Source: Clostridiales bacterium
GTDB taxonomy: Bacteria; Bacillota; Clostridia; Oscillospirales; Acutalibacteraceae
NCBI GenBank assembly: GCA_019415945.1
Contig: DXYF01000005.1
Coordinates: 1 to 15,048 of the forward strand
Reading direction: 5' to 3'
DNA: 15,048 nucleotides
The first letter of the stretch is position 1. Each line of letters starts with the position of its first letter. The translations under genes were made by a program, and so were the position numbers. This document shows positions 15,047 to 15,048 of this stretch, piece after piece. The notes beneath the pieces were generated by a model that did no database searches, was not told the origin of the DNA, and worked only from the letters and a program-made list of their open reading frames with translations.

Positions 15047-15048
15047 CC

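Noticed and set aside
1..15048. CRISPR array, tRNA/rRNA genes, phage or toxin-antitoxin genes
   Set aside because: Scanning the window by eye showed no regularly spaced repeats, no tRNA cloverleaf with CCA-proximal stem, no rRNA signature, and no gene pairs of the toxin-antitoxin type. A tRNA or Rfam scan could still find something I missed.

Overview
The window looks like chromosomal DNA of a strictly anaerobic, low-to-mid-GC Clostridia-type Firmicute, plausibly a gut Ruminococcaceae/Oscillospiraceae relative. The grounds are a single-chain pyruvate:ferredoxin oxidoreductase, strong AGGAGG ribosome sites, sigma-A promoters with 17-bp spacers and extended -10 boxes, and U-tailed hairpin terminators. 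The genus is inference only.

Left part, + strand (1-6223): housekeeping genes. lepA (elongation factor 4, TTG start) has its own promoter and terminator. A 520-bp gap follows, and then nifJ (pyruvate:ferredoxin oxidoreductase) with its own promoter, a strong ribosome site and a terminator. nifJ is bracketed by two copies of a 94-bp element in inverted orientation (2117-2210 and 6224-6317; 87 of 94 positions identical). In its reading direction each copy starts right after the U-tract of a Rho-independent terminator and ends in a hairpin plus TTTTT. I do not recognise this repeat. It can form mutually exclusive stems and is one of the two most interesting things here.

Middle (6319-8218): a LysR-type regulator on the - strand and a six-TM DUF1275/YoaK-like membrane protein on the + strand, divergent from overlapping promoters with a palindrome on the regulator's -10 box. 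A 13-bp stem terminator closes the membrane gene and may also stop the operon converging on it.

Right part, - strand (8377-14985): five tightly packed genes, with overlaps or gaps of 8 nt or less. In transcription order they are: an acylneuraminate-type cytidylyltransferase; a DRE-TIM aldolase fused to a C-terminal Rossmann-like domain resembling CstII/Maf (DUF115) CMP-sugar enzymes; a large HAD protein of the COG5610 type; a GT-B protein carrying the E-E-G, HP and S-T motifs of bacterial sialyl/polysialyltransferases; and a small HAD phosphatase. No NeuB-type synthase is visible. The set reads as a surface-glycan module that may make, activate with CMP and transfer a 2-keto-3-deoxy acid sugar, with the metal-dependent aldolase in place of the usual PEP-dependent synthase. 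That pathway is an inference. The operon probably extends beyond the right edge of the window.
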